Of a stretch of DNA of 64,000 bases, positions 9,031 to 18,623 are shown one piece after another. Within the stretch, counting starts at the first letter, position 1, and each line of letters begins with the position of its first letter. The stretch spans positions 1-64,000 of the forward strand of contig NZ_JAIGNI010000149.1 in assembly GCF_026130175.1 (NCBI RefSeq), given 5' to 3'. This DNA is from Lyngbya sp. CCAP 1446/10 (GTDB lineage: Bacteria > Cyanobacteriota > Cyanobacteriia > Cyanobacteriales > Microcoleaceae). The notes beneath the pieces are model-generated. The model did no database searches. It was not told the DNA's origin and saw only the letters and a program-made list of their open reading frames with translations. The position numbers were made by a program, and so were the translations under genes.

Positions 9031-9663
9031 TTATTTGTGATACAGTGCTCGATAAACTGGTTCGCCTCGTTTGAGAGTAGCAATTTCTCTTTCAGTAGCA
9101 ACAGTCAGGGGATTTTCTGCTAGCCATTCCCCGCTATTTTGACGCTGAAAACTGGGATGAGATGAAAAGCGATCGCACATTTCGACTTCTACTTCCTCAA
9201 TATCCGATTGAATAAACACTTCACCGCCAACAGCCAGATAAGTAGCCAACTCGCTGACTAATTCCTGCTGTACTACCCGCCGCTTGTGGTGCTTTTTCTT
9301 GAACCACGGATCGGGAAATTGAATGCTGACTCGCTGCAAAATACCAGCGGGCAAAGTTTCTAAAATTGGTTTCAGGGAACTATTAGCATTGCAAAACAAA
9401 TAGTGGAGATTTGTCAACCCTTTTTCGTCCCGCCAAACATTCGCCTCATCTACCAGAGGTTCTCGAATTTCTAATCCGAGAAAATTCCAATCTGTTTGGA
9501 TTTGCGCCATGTGCCACAAAAACCTTCCTCTGCCGCAGCCGATATCTAAATGTAGTGGTAAATTTAAATTAGCATAGATTTTAGTCCAATCCGGCGCAGT
9601 GGCGGATGTTCTATATCTCATGGATAGGGGATTTACGTGTTCCCGAACTCTAACTCTTCCCAA
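9031..9663 (-). CDS. trmB: tRNA (guanine-N7)-methyltransferase
   Basis: 210 residues. Makes 7-methylguanosine at position 46 of tRNA variable loops using S-adenosylmethionine. The SAM-binding motif [15 protein letters not shown] (about 39-53) and the family signature [14 protein letters not shown] (about 116-129) are present, with [17 protein letters not shown] at the C-terminus. The length is normal. The ATG start fits the family N-terminus [13 protein letters not shown]. It is probably transcribed alone. Confidence 0.95.
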   Translation of the reverse strand: MGRVRVREHVNPLSMRYRTSATAPDWTKIYANLNLPLHLDIGCGRGRFLWHMAQIQTDWNFLGLEIREPLVDEANVWRDEKGLTNLHYLFCNANSSLKPILETLPAGILQRVSIQFPDPWFKKKHHKRRVVQQELVSELATYLAVGGEVFIQSDIEEVEVEMCDRFSSHPSFQRQNSGEWLAENPLTVATEREIATLKRGEPVYRALYHK

Positions 9664-9784
9664 TTTTGATGTCTCCTGAATATAATTTTTAATCGCTGAT
9701 GTCGGCGGATTAACGCGGATTAACGCAGATGAATTGAGAAATAAAAAATCGCAGTGTTATGATTTTTTATTTCTAATTATTGTA

Positions 9785-10579
9785 TCAAGCTTCTGGTTCA
9801 ATCCCTGCTGCTCTTAATTGTGCGGCTAATCTTTGCGATCGTCCTCTTTCTTGTTCAGCTTCTTGTTGAACAAGGGCTATTTCTTGTTGAACAAGGGCCA
9901 TTTCTTGTTGAACAAGGGCTATTTCTTGCCTTTCCCTTTCCACCATCTCTGCTCCCCACAATAACATCTGTCCGCTCTCATCCCACCAGCGCAACCAATA
10001 TCCGGTTCTTTCGGCTTTTGTTCCCAGCCAAACACCCAGAAATAACCCAACTTCAGCGATCCAATAACGGCCATTTGCATCGGGTTGTTGTGCCTGATAC
10101 CTTTCTCCTGAATCCAACTGATATATTTCTAAAAATCCTGTCCCAGGTTCAAAAATTGCATAGATTGGGACTCGCAATACTTGTTCGTAAAAAAACCATT
10201 TTCCCGGTGGATAAGTTCTTTTATTAGAATATTCATCATTGGCAGTAGCCGACACAAATTCCATCACTATATCTGGAATTTCTCCTTCTAAATTAGGAGT
10301 ATAACTACGGCGAATTTCTTGATTAGGAAATGGCTGTACGTTGCGGGCATAAAACCAGTCTGGAGCTTTGACAACTAGCTGGTTGTTTAATGTCGCGCAG
10401 ATCGCCATATTGGGGGCAATTAGTATTCCTGCTACTATGAAGCCTGCAATTTCTAATATTTCTCGCAAGGCCACAGCTAGGAGAGGTTGGTCAATATTTT
10501 CCACAGGTTCCTCGTCTAAAATGAAGTCGGCGGGCAATTTTTGCCAGGTAATTTTTAAGTCGGTTGTACTGACTGTCAT
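9785..10579 (-). CDS. Uma2 family (DUF820) nuclease-fold protein
   Basis: 264 residues. The centre has the Uma2 pattern (GEIPDIVMEFVSA, YYPPGKWFFYEQVLRVPIYAI-like segment, then FLEIYQL), a PD-(D/E)XK-fold family that is hugely expanded in cyanobacteria and has no established function in most members. The C-terminus is a coiled coil made of a short repeat (ALVQQE, three copies, encoded by a direct DNA repeat at about 9860-9930) and ends in QLRAAGIEPEA, nearly the same as the Uma2 protein at 56952-57701. It starts 16 bp after csaB on the same strand, so the two are probably co-transcribed. Confidence 0.85.
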   Translation of the reverse strand: MTVSTTDLKITWQKLPADFILDEEPVENIDQPLLAVALREILEIAGFIVAGILIAPNMAICATLNNQLVVKAPDWFYARNVQPFPNQEIRRSYTPNLEGEIPDIVMEFVSATANDEYSNKRTYPPGKWFFYEQVLRVPIYAIFEPGTGFLEIYQLDSGERYQAQQPDANGRYWIAEVGLFLGVWLGTKAERTGYWLRWWDESGQMLLWGAEMVERERQEIALVQQEMALVQQEIALVQQEAEQERGRSQRLAAQLRAAGIEPEA

Positions 10580-10595
10580 GGTATTTTACCTCTTA

Positions 10596-11639
10596 CTAGG
10601 ATTGTTGGAGTGCGGTTTGCAATACTTCCCGATGGAAGAGCGATCGCCCTACTATAAATTTTATCCTTTCCTGCGATAATGCGTCGCCGTTGGCGTAGTG
10701 TTCGATCCAGGTTTTGCTGATTAAATAAGGATCTTCGGGCAATTCTGATAATAAGTACCCCGGCATTTCTAACTCGTCCATCAATTGACTAACTTTGGGA
10801 TCGTAGCTGAGAGCAAAGCAGCGGCATTCTTCCGAAGCTGCCATAATTAAACTATGGTAGCGCATCCCGATCGCCATTTCGACTCCCCGGAATAGTCCTT
10901 TCAATTTTCTCGGATCGTCTAAACTAAGTATCTCACTTCGTTTCGGCAGGGCTTCGTACAAATGCTTCGCAATTTCTAAGTCGCGAGATGCTTGAAAAGG
11001 TATCAGTAAAATTAAGGCTCTGGTTGCTTTTTGAAAGTCAACTAAAGCTTGAGTTAAAATTGACAATCTGGCCGGAGTTAACGTAGGATGGGAACGCAAA
11101 CAAACTGCAACTCTGGGCGCTGGTAAATCCCATAAACCGGATACAGGGGAATTTTCTAAAGCCCACACGGGATCTGGTGCTAAAGTGAACGGAATTTGCC
11201 AATCTGTAAGTAAGGTAGCTGAGCCTTTATCCCGCACGCTGACGGCGGTGCATCCAGCAAAACACCGCTGAGATAATTTGCGGGTAATCTCTCGATTTAA
11301 AGGCCCAATTCCCTGGGCCCAAGCAACTGTTTTTAAGCCCATTTGTTGCGCTAGTCCCATTAAACCCCCATAATAGAAAGGGCTGATCATGCTGGTAGCG
11401 TCTTGGATTAAACTGCCGCCTCCCCAGATTAGCGCGTCGGAGGTGCGGAGTGCTTCGAGGACTTGAAACGCATTCATACGATCGCGCGCAGCTACCCCAT
11501 ACCGCTGATTTGTCTCGACAGGATTGCCAGACAGGACGATCGGCGTCACCCCATCTGGTAACATTTGCAGTAGCGATGCCAACAGCGCCTCGTCGCCACC
11601 GTTGCCTTTACCGTAATAGCCGCACAAAATTGCTCGCAT
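10596..11639 (-). CDS. csaB: Polysaccharide pyruvyl transferase CsaB
   Basis: 347 residues. CsaB adds ketal-linked pyruvate to a cell-wall polysaccharide, which in other bacteria anchors SLH-domain surface proteins. Family features: CGYYGKGNGGDEALL at the N-terminus, WGGGSLIQDATS, TVAWAQGIGPL, RDKGSATLL, APDPVWAL and GMRYHSLIMAA. Full length. It is followed closely by a Uma2 gene. The upstream leader holds a heptanucleotide repeat array. Confidence 0.93.
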   Translation of the reverse strand: MRAILCGYYGKGNGGDEALLASLLQMLPDGVTPIVLSGNPVETNQRYGVAARDRMNAFQVLEALRTSDALIWGGGSLIQDATSMISPFYYGGLMGLAQQMGLKTVAWAQGIGPLNREITRKLSQRCFAGCTAVSVRDKGSATLLTDWQIPFTLAPDPVWALENSPVSGLWDLPAPRVAVCLRSHPTLTPARLSILTQALVDFQKATRALILLIPFQASRDLEIAKHLYEALPKRSEILSLDDPRKLKGLFRGVEMAIGMRYHSLIMAASEECRCFALSYDPKVSQLMDELEMPGYLLSELPEDPYLISKTWIEHYANGDALSQERIKFIVGRSLFHREVLQTALQQS

Positions 11640-11712
11640 TTCTACTCTTGGTTTATAATGGGGAATCTAAGTATTACAATATCTAATTGTTGCGGTCGAT
11701 TCGTAAAATATT

Positions 11713-11747
11713 TTAACAGTTAACAGTCAACAGTTAACAGTCAACAG
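11713..11747. repeat. Heptanucleotide array (AACAGTC/AACAGTT)
   Basis: Five copies of a 7-bp unit between csaB and the DUF2499 gene, the STRR type typical of filamentous cyanobacteria. Related arrays occur near 30410, 32585, 37280, 49310, 61386 and 63240. Confidence 0.85.
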
Positions 11748-11808
11748 CCTTAAACAAATAAATACATATTTTATCTTCCCCGTTCTCTGTTATTTTAGAA
11801 TACAAAAA

Positions 11809-12123
11809 ATGCACGCTTTGTCAATTCCCACCTGGATTATTCACATCTCTAGCGTCGTCGAGTGGATTGCCGCCATCTGGTTGATTTGGACTTACGGCGA
11901 AGTCACTCAAAACCGAGCTTGGTGGGCCCTTTCCGCCGGAATGCTGCCCGCCCTAGTCAGCGCCATGTGTGCTTGTACTTGGCACTATTTTGACAACTCC
12001 CCAGCCCTTGAATGGATCGTTACCCTGCAAGCGGCGATGACTCTCATCGGCAATTTTACTCTGTGGGCGGCGGCTTGGTTGATTTGGCGATCGGCTCAAC
12101 CACCAGAAAAAATTCAAGATTAA
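11809..12123 (+). CDS. DUF2499 membrane protein
   Basis: 104 residues with three to four hydrophobic helices. It begins MHALSIPTWIIHISSVVEWI, the signature of DUF2499, a family of cyanobacteria and plastid-bearing plants. The function is unknown. The short cytosolic tail ends QPPEKIQD. The DUF3593 gene, another family of the same taxonomic range, lies on the other side of dnaE; I recall the two being neighbours in some genomes but cannot verify that here. Confidence 0.85.
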   Translation: MHALSIPTWIIHISSVVEWIAAIWLIWTYGEVTQNRAWWALSAGMLPALVSAMCACTWHYFDNSPALEWIVTLQAAMTLIGNFTLWAAAWLIWRSAQPPEKIQD

Positions 12124-12139
12124 AAGAGGTGTCAAATCA

Positions 12140-12559
12140 ATGAAAAATAGCACTTTTTGGGCAACATTTACAACAAGTTCACTTTTGCTAGCAGCCGGAT
12201 TTTTGCTTCCCAGCCAAGCCAGCAACAACCGACTGCAAATCGCCCAACAGCCAAACTGTAAAAGCCCTCAAACCACGGTTGATATGACTTTATGTTCGAC
12301 TCAGGAGTTTAAAGCAGCAGACACCAAACTCAATCAATTATATCAGCAAATTCTGCCAATAATCAACAGCAAACAAAAGCAGAGATTGACTACGGCACAG
12401 CGTACTTGGGTAAAATTTAGAGATCAAACTTGTAATTATTCAGCAGGACACTTTGAAGGCGGTACTTTAGCTCCTTCTGTCTACATTTCTTGCAAAGCAA
12501 AAGTGACACAACAGCGCGTTAAAGATTTGGAAGGTTATTTGGAGCAAGCAAATTTGTAA
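12140..12559 (+). CDS. LprI-like (DUF1311) secreted protein
   Basis: 139 residues with an N-terminal signal peptide (hydrophobic segment about 12-24, LLLAAGFLLPSQAS). The mature part has the DUF1311/LprI pattern: CKSPQTTVDMTLCSTQEF, then LNQLYQQILPII, LTTAQRTWVKFRDQTCNY and a late cysteine ISCKA. Four cysteines would form two disulfides. Members include mycobacterial lysozyme inhibitor LprI, but most are uncharacterised. It begins 16 bp after the DUF2499 gene, possibly co-transcribed, with AGAGGTG upstream of the ATG as ribosome binding site. Confidence 0.83.
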   Translation: MKNSTFWATFTTSSLLLAAGFLLPSQASNNRLQIAQQPNCKSPQTTVDMTLCSTQEFKAADTKLNQLYQQILPIINSKQKQRLTTAQRTWVKFRDQTCNYSAGHFEGGTLAPSVYISCKAKVTQQRVKDLEGYLEQANL

Positions 12560-12792
12560 GCAAATTAACCGAATTAGCTATTAGATTACCGACTTCTTCT
12601 GTGAGATGTTGTACCTGCGGTAAAACTCTGGTTTTTGATCTAAAATATAGCATCAAAACCTATATTTCTCGTTCAAAAAACCTTTTTTTGTACGTTGAGG
12701 GTGCTGTAAAATAAAAAATCAATTTATCTTTTTCAACGGCAATCGTGTACAATCTAAAGTCTAAAAACTAAAAGCTAAAATCTCAAATCGCC

Positions 12793-15456
12793 ATGTCCTT
12801 CGTTGGTTTGCACATTCACAGCGATTACAGCCTCCTAGATGGCGCTTCTCAGCTACAGCCGCTCGCCGATCGGGCGGTGGAATTGGGGATGCCCGCGATC
12901 GCCCTTACAGACCACGGAGTGATGTATGGTGCGATCGAACTCATCAAAGTTTGCCGAAATAAAAATATCAAGCCCATAATTGGCAATGAAATGTATGTCG
13001 TCAACGGCGACATCGAAGTCAAAGTTCGAGGTAGAAGAAAATACCATCAAGTTGTCTTAGCAAAAAATACCCAAGGCTATAAAAACCTCGTCAAACTCAC
13101 CACAATTTCCCACTTAAAGGGAATGCCAGAACGAGGTATTTTTGCCCGCCCCTGTATCAACAAAGACCTACTAAAACAATACTCCGAAGGTTTAATTGTC
13201 ACCAGCGCTTGTTTGGGTGGCGAAGTTCCCCAAATGATTCTGCAAAACAAGCTAGATGAAGCCCGCGAAGTTGCCAAATGGTATAAAGAAGTATTTGGGG
13301 ATGACTACTATATAGAAATTCAAGACCACGGTTCCCAAGAAGACCGGATGGTGAATGTGGAAATAGTCAAAATTGCCCGCGAATTCAATATAAAAATAAT
13401 CGCCACTAACGATTCTCACTATATTTCTTGCAACGACGTAGAAGCCCACGATGCTTTGCTTTGTATCAACACCAACAAACTGATTGAAGAAGATAAGCGG
13501 ATGCGCTACAGCGGTACTGAATATCTTAAGTCCGCTGACGAGATGGCGCAACTGTTTCGAGACCATTTGGACGACGAAACCATCAAAGAGGCGATCGAAA
13601 CTACCCTAGAAGTAGCAAACAAAGTATCAAGATACGAGCTAACAGGTGAAGCTCGGATTCCCACAATTCCAATTCCCCCAGAACATACCGCCGATACCTA
13701 TGTAGAAGAAATATCTTGGTTAGGACTATTAGAACGCCTAAAAAGCCGTACCAGAAACGAAATCCCCCCAGTCTACAAACAAAGACTAGAATATGAGCTA
13801 AAAATGATTCAGCAGATGGGTTTCTCTGAATATTTTTTAGTGGTTTGGGACTACATGAAATATGCTAGAGACAACAATATTCCTGTCGGGCCAGGACGTG
13901 GTTCTGCGGCAGGTTCTTTAGTTGCTTACGTCCTCAACATTACCAACATAGACCCCGTACACCACGGATTGCTATTCGAGAGATTTCTAAATCCCGAACG
14001 TAAATCTATGCCAGATATCGATAGTGATTTTTGCATAGAAAGACGCGACGATATGATTAAATATGTTACGGAAAAATATGGTACAGACCGCGTAGCACAA
14101 ATTATTACTTTCAACAGAATGACATCAAAAGCTGTCTTGAAAGATGTTGCCAGAGTTTTAGGTATTCCCTACAAAAAAGCCGACGAAATGGCAAAAATGA
14201 TTCCCGTGTCGCGGGGGAAACCGGAAAAACTCAAAGTGATGATTTCCAATGGAACACCGGCACAGGAATTTAAAGATAACTACGAAAATACAATTTGTAT
14301 CAATGCAGAAACTGGCACCGAAGTTCCAGTGCGTCAGTGGATTGACATGGCAATTCGCATTGAAGGAACTAACAAAACCTATGGCGTTCATGCCGCCGGT
14401 GTGGTGATTTCTTCCCAACCCCTTGATGAAATTGTACCATTACAAAAGAATGACAATGGTGCAGTGATTACCCAATATTTCATGGAAGATTTGGAATTTT
14501 TGGGGTTGCTGAAGATGGATTTTCTGGGACTTAAAAATTTAACAACTCTCCAAAAAACAGTCGAGTATGTTAAGCACACGCAAAATAAAACTATCGATGC
14601 CGAAGCTTTACCTTCTGACATAGAACGCAGAGCTCAAGAGACATTTACTCGAATCAAAAAGTTGCCTGAAGATGTAGAAAAGACTTATCAACTATTAGAA
14701 AAAGGAGATTTAGAAGGTATTTTTCAGCTAGAATCTTCTGGGATGCTGGATGTAGTAAAAAAAATTAAACCTTCCTGTCTGGATGATATTTCTTCTATTC
14801 TGGCGCTTTATCGTCCCGGCCCGCTGGATGCTGGTTTGATTCCACAATTCATCGATCGCAAACACGGTAGAGAAGTGGTTAAATATGACCATCCGCTGTT
14901 AGAACCAATTTTAAAAGAGACCTATGGAACGCTTTGTTTCCAAGAGCAAATTATGCGGATGGCTCAAGATTTGGCGGGCTATTCTTTAGGTCAAGCTGAC
15001 TTGCTGCGTCGTGCAATGGGCAAGAAGAAGGCTGATGAAATGCAGAAGCAAAAGGAAACATTTATTGATGGGGCAACTAAGAATGGTGTCACTCAAAGAA
15101 TTGCCGAAGAGTTGTTCGGGCAAATGCTACAATTCGCAGAATATTGCTTGAGCTATGACACGAAGATATTGACTGTGGAATATGGGCCGATGGCTATTGG
15201 CAAAATCGTTGAGGAAGAAATTGAATGTACTGTTTATAGTGTTGATAGTAATGGTCATATTTATACACAGTCAATTGCACAGTGGCATCGCCGGGGGCAG
15301 CAGGAGGTCTTTGAGTATTGTCTGGAAGATGGCTCGACAATTCGCGCCACAAAAGATCACAAATTTATGACTGCTGACGGCCAAATGCTGCCCATTGACG
15401 AAATCTTTGAAAAAGGATTAGAATTAAAACAAATCAACTCTAGCTCAGATATATAA
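12793..15456 (+). CDS. dnaE-N: DNA polymerase III alpha subunit, N-part with IntN
   Basis: 887 residues: a 784-residue extein followed by a 103-residue intein N-half. The extein has the PHP domain ([16 protein letters not shown]), the polymerase core with catalytic aspartates in [13 protein letters not shown] and [16 protein letters not shown], and stops at LQFAEY, the standard cyanobacterial DnaE insertion point. The next residue, Cys785, starts the intein ([14 protein letters not shown]). The product must be trans-spliced to DnaE-C to give a working replicative polymerase. The TAA at 15454-15456 is followed after one base by the ATG of the endonuclease gene. Confidence 0.97.
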   Translation: MSFVGLHIHSDYSLLDGASQLQPLADRAVELGMPAIALTDHGVMYGAIELIKVCRNKNIKPIIGNEMYVVNGDIEVKVRGRRKYHQVVLAKNTQGYKNLVKLTTISHLKGMPERGIFARPCINKDLLKQYSEGLIVTSACLGGEVPQMILQNKLDEAREVAKWYKEVFGDDYYIEIQDHGSQEDRMVNVEIVKIAREFNIKIIATNDSHYISCNDVEAHDALLCINTNKLIEEDKRMRYSGTEYLKSADEMAQLFRDHLDDETIKEAIETTLEVANKVSRYELTGEARIPTIPIPPEHTADTYVEEISWLGLLERLKSRTRNEIPPVYKQRLEYELKMIQQMGFSEYFLVVWDYMKYARDNNIPVGPGRGSAAGSLVAYVLNITNIDPVHHGLLFERFLNPERKSMPDIDSDFCIERRDDMIKYVTEKYGTDRVAQIITFNRMTSKAVLKDVARVLGIPYKKADEMAKMIPVSRGKPEKLKVMISNGTPAQEFKDNYENTICINAETGTEVPVRQWIDMAIRIEGTNKTYGVHAAGVVISSQPLDEIVPLQKNDNGAVITQYFMEDLEFLGLLKMDFLGLKNLTTLQKTVEYVKHTQNKTIDAEALPSDIERRAQETFTRIKKLPEDVEKTYQLLEKGDLEGIFQLESSGMLDVVKKIKPSCLDDISSILALYRPGPLDAGLIPQFIDRKHGREVVKYDHPLLEPILKETYGTLCFQEQIMRMAQDLAGYSLGQADLLRRAMGKKKADEMQKQKETFIDGATKNGVTQRIAEELFGQMLQFAEYCLSYDTKILTVEYGPMAIGKIVEEEIECTVYSVDSNGHIYTQSIAQWHRRGQQEVFEYCLEDGSTIRATKDHKFMTADGQMLPIDEIFEKGLELKQINSSSDI
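15145..15453 (+). other. DnaE intein N-fragment (IntN, 103 aa)
   Basis: Begins with Cys1 at 15145-15147 (TGC). Block A is [14 protein letters not shown] and block B is [14 protein letters not shown], with the expected TxxH. It closely resembles the well-known split DnaE IntN halves over its whole length and ends in a divergent [10 protein letters not shown] tail. Confidence 0.96.
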
Positions 15457-15457
15457 A

Positions 15458-16237
15458 ATGTATCTCGACTATAGAAAACTAAAATCCGAACACAAGCAAC
15501 AAATCATTTCTGCTTTTAATCATGGTATGGAGTATCGAGAAATTCCTAACTACCTTGGTGTGAGCGAAAGAGCGGTTTCAAGAGTTTTAAAAGAAGCTGA
15601 CATTAATACTAAGCGGCGAAACCGCTATACTTTAAATGAAAGCTATTTTGATGTAATTGACTCTCAAGCTAAAGCCTATTTATTAGGATTGATAGCTGCT
15701 GATGGCTGCGCTACTCACACTAATTATGTAGCTTTTGAATCTATTGACAAAGAACTCACAGAAATGCTCAGCGTAGAGCTACAATATTCTGGTGAGATTA
15801 GAGTTGTTCAGCCTCAAAATTATGCTCCTCACTACCGAATAAATTTTTCTTCTGAAAAACTGGCAAGCTCTTTACACGCCTACGGCATAATACCAGGAAG
15901 GACTTTTTCAGGAGTTACTTATTTCCCTAACTCACAATATTTAGCATCTTATGTGTTAGGCTACTTTGACGGTGACGGTTGTGCTTATGCAAACAAAGGT
16001 AGAAGTGGCGGTTTAGTCTGCATCGTCGGTTCCTTTGAATTTGCCTGCGAACTAGCAAGGCACTTAGGAATGGGTTCTGTACAAGAACATCAATTCAAAA
16101 AAGTTTATTACTGGAGAATATTTAGTCGAAAAAATATACAAGCGTTCTATGATTTTGTTTATCAGTATCCCAGATTGGGGCTGCAACGAAAAAAAACTAA
16201 AATTGAAGATATTCTCAGGAGTTACAAACATGGTTAA
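15458..16237 (+). CDS. LAGLIDADG homing endonuclease between intein halves
   Basis: 259 residues. N-terminal helix-turn-helix (about 20-46: MEYREIPNYLGVSERAVSRVL). Two LAGLIDADG motifs follow, LLGLIAADGC (about 69-78) and VLGYFDGDGC (about 164-173), each keeping the catalytic aspartate, so it looks intact. Such enzymes cut an intein-free allele and drive copying of the element. It has no clear Shine-Dalgarno; its ATG starts one base after the dnaE-N stop, so translation by reinitiation is likely. Its last codons overlap the start of dnaE-C by 8 bp. It sits exactly where the endonuclease domain lies in a full-length intein. Confidence 0.93.
   Translation: MYLDYRKLKSEHKQQIISAFNHGMEYREIPNYLGVSERAVSRVLKEADINTKRRNRYTLNESYFDVIDSQAKAYLLGLIAADGCATHTNYVAFESIDKELTEMLSVELQYSGEIRVVQPQNYAPHYRINFSSEKLASSLHAYGIIPGRTFSGVTYFPNSQYLASYVLGYFDGDGCAYANKGRSGGLVCIVGSFEFACELARHLGMGSVQEHQFKKVYYWRIFSRKNIQAFYDFVYQYPRLGLQRKKTKIEDILRSYKHG
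16217..16221 (+). promoter_or_regulatory. Ribosome binding site for dnaE-C inside the endonuclease gene
   Basis: AGGAG, eight bases before the ATG at 16230. This decides the IntC start over the longer open frame from 16149. Confidence 0.85.
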
Positions 16238-16337
16238 AATTATTAGTCGAAAATCACTAGGAACTCAAGAAGTATATGATATTGGGGTTGAACGAAATCA
16301 TAATTTTACACTAGAAAATAGTCTGGTGGCATCTAAC
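16230..16337 (+). other. DnaE intein C-fragment (IntC, 36 aa)
   Basis: 36 codons starting MVKIISRKSLGTQEVYDIG. Block F is YDIGVERNHNF and block G is SLVASN with the terminal Asn, followed by Cys+1. All residues needed for trans-splicing are present. Confidence 0.96.
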
Positions 16338-17888
16338 TGTTTTAATAAATCCCATTCAATGGCCTATGCCTATATCACTTATCAAACTGCTTATTTAAAG
16401 GCCAATTTTCCGGTAGAATACATGGCTGCACTTCTGACTGCTAACAGAGGCGACCAGGAGAAGGTACAGAGATATATTGCTAATTGTCTCAAGCTGAAAA
16501 TTGACGTTGAGCCACCTGATATTAATGGCTCTGAACTTACTTTTACGCCGCTTCCTATAGAGATGACAAAGGCCGAAAAACATAAAATTTTGTTTGGGAT
16601 TTCGGCGGTTAAAAATGTGGGTGAGGGGGCTATTGAAAATATTTTGGAGGCGCGCAAAGAAGGGGGTAATTTTAAGTCACTGCCGGATTTGTGCGATCGC
16701 GTAAATCTACATTCTGTCAACCGCCGCGCCCTAGAAGCCTTGATTCAGTGTGGTGCTTTTGACAAAATCGATCCCAACCGCCAGCAATTGGTAAACGACC
16801 TCGAAGGGGTGATGAAATGGGCCCAAGACCGCAAGAAAGATCGAGAAAGTGGTCAAGGTAATCTGTTTGACTTGTTAGGTGGGAATAGCTTTGACAAGTC
16901 GGTGAATAAATTTGAGTCTGCACCAAAATCAAAGACTGTCAAAAATTTTGATACACAGGAAAAATTGCGTTTAGAAAAAGAATTGCTTGGTTTTTATGTA
17001 TCAGAACATCCCCTGAAGTTTTTGCTGCAATCTAATCAAGATCCAGATGTTGTGACTCTGGCACAGTTAGCCGATAAAAAGGGTAAAGTATCGGTTATTG
17101 TCATGCTCAATGCTATCAAACTGGTAGTGACGAAAAAAGGCGACGCGATGGCAATTTTGCAATTAGAAGATTTGACACATCAAATCAAAGCTGTTGTGTT
17201 TCCCAAGGCTTACGAACAACTCAAACCTTACATTGTAGAAAATGCGATTTTGCTAATTGGTGGGAAAATAGAGAAAGATGGCGAGGAAATTCAGATAATT
17301 GTAGATACTGCAAAGCCTGTAGAAAAACCAGAGGTTACAGAGGAAATTGAGGTAGCCCAACCGGAAATACAAAATTCTTGGGCGGCGCCATCCCAAACAC
17401 AAAATTCTTGGGTGGCGCAACCGGAAAGACAAAATTATTTGGCGGCGGAACCGGTCAACTTTGCCCGATCGACAAAACCAGTGCAAGTTCTAGAAATGGT
17501 CATTGTCAAGCTTACACCGCCGCAGGTGCAAGATACGAAAAATCTCAATTCCCTCAAAGCTATTTTGCAAGAACTTTCCAATCGTGGAGAGGATGCTAGC
17601 GTTTCTGTCGGGGGAATCGTTGTCGGTGAATATTCCTGTCAACCGCTTCGCATCAACCGTCAGTTGTGGATACAAGATGGCGAGGGCGCTGTTAGCCGTC
17701 TCAAGTCGGCGGGATTTGATGCTTGGGTTTTCCCTCTCGACAGTCGCGGGGATGCTGCAATATTTCGAGAAGTGCGATCGCAACTTAACATACATTCTTG
17801 GGCCAGTCGTTTACTTGACGCGGATGTCGATCGCATTTCCCAGTATCTCAACTATCTCGCCCAACTAAACAAACGCCCGCCAAACTAA
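16230..17888 (+). CDS. dnaE-C: DNA polymerase III alpha subunit, IntC with C-part
   Basis: 552 residues from the ATG at 16230. Residues 1-36 are the intein C-half; Cys37 (TGT at 16338) opens the C-extein CFNKSHSMAYAYITYQTAYL, the normal partner of the dnaE-N extein. The C-extein (516 residues) carries the helix-hairpin-helix region and an OB-fold (VSVIVMLNAIKLVVTKKGDA). A low-complexity linker with repeated QNSW words lies at about 400-430 and makes this part longer than in model cyanobacteria. Start choice rests on the AGGAG site and on exact match to IntC length. Confidence 0.96.
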   Translation: MVKIISRKSLGTQEVYDIGVERNHNFTLENSLVASNCFNKSHSMAYAYITYQTAYLKANFPVEYMAALLTANRGDQEKVQRYIANCLKLKIDVEPPDINGSELTFTPLPIEMTKAEKHKILFGISAVKNVGEGAIENILEARKEGGNFKSLPDLCDRVNLHSVNRRALEALIQCGAFDKIDPNRQQLVNDLEGVMKWAQDRKKDRESGQGNLFDLLGGNSFDKSVNKFESAPKSKTVKNFDTQEKLRLEKELLGFYVSEHPLKFLLQSNQDPDVVTLAQLADKKGKVSVIVMLNAIKLVVTKKGDAMAILQLEDLTHQIKAVVFPKAYEQLKPYIVENAILLIGGKIEKDGEEIQIIVDTAKPVEKPEVTEEIEVAQPEIQNSWAAPSQTQNSWVAQPERQNYLAAEPVNFARSTKPVQVLEMVIVKLTPPQVQDTKNLNSLKAILQELSNRGEDASVSVGGIVVGEYSCQPLRINRQLWIQDGEGAVSRLKSAGFDAWVFPLDSRGDAAIFREVRSQLNIHSWASRLLDADVDRISQYLNYLAQLNKRPPN

Positions 17889-17997
17889 GCCGACGTGCAT
17901 CTAATTTTCAAAATCATCTTTCTTTTAATCTCTTGTGGGGTGGGCTTCGACGCCGCCCCAAAAATTAAATTCCAATACCACAACAGCTTAACTACCG

Positions 17998-18336
17998 CTA
18001 TTCTCCCGCGTCTACAACACAATCTTGATCCTCACCACTATTTTGTGAAGATTCTTTAGCCTTAATCACCGCTTCCCGAAAACCTAAAACTACTAAAATA
18101 TTGGCAAGTGTCAAAAATAGTTCCGCAGAACCGTGCAGCCAATCGACATTTGCTAGAGACTCATTGTAGACAACTTTTGCGTAAATTGCGGCAGGAATAG
18201 TCACAGCCACAAAAACCAAAGTGCCGTAAAATCCCATCAGAGCTAAACGGGGTGTTTTTCCAGATTTAGTCAAAAACCAGAGAAATCCCAAGTAGGGAAA
18301 TAGGGATAGCACAAATAAACTTTCTTTGGAAATCAT
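17998..18336 (-). CDS. DUF3593 membrane protein
   Basis: 112 residues with three hydrophobic helices (about 5-20, 32-54, 68-90). It resembles DUF3593, a small membrane family of cyanobacteria and plants with unknown function (FPYLGFLWFLTKSGKTPRLALMGFYGTL is split here over positions 13-40). The C-terminus is charged and soluble. It converges on dnaE-C; a GC-rich inverted repeat (GGGGTGGGC / GCCGCCCC) lies at about 17936-17960 between the two ends. Confidence 0.8.
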   Translation of the reverse strand: MISKESLFVLSLFPYLGFLWFLTKSGKTPRLALMGFYGTLVFVAVTIPAAIYAKVVYNESLANVDWLHGSAELFLTLANILVVLGFREAVIKAKESSQNSGEDQDCVVDAGE

Positions 18337-18623
18337 TAGTAATTGGTGAGCGACCAGATATCATGATAAATTAAAAAAACAAAAATTAATGTGAATAATT
18401 TTTAAGCTTTTACTTTGAATTTTTTATGTCTAATTTGACAAATTAACCCATTTTTATCGAACCGCTAGAGACTCACCCAAGTCCATAGCTTTTAACTTCC
18501 TCCGCAGCAGGTCGCTAGTCTTAAAAAAACCTAACCCACGCGGAGACACAACCCGTAACTTTTCCTCTAACACCGTTGTTAGCATAACACATTTTCAACT
18601 GCTCCAGTCTGTCAATTATTCCT

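Noticed and set aside
16149-16229. Longer dnaE-C frame starting at 16149
   Set aside because: It lies inside the endonuclease gene; the AGGAG site and the exact IntC length support the ATG at 16230.
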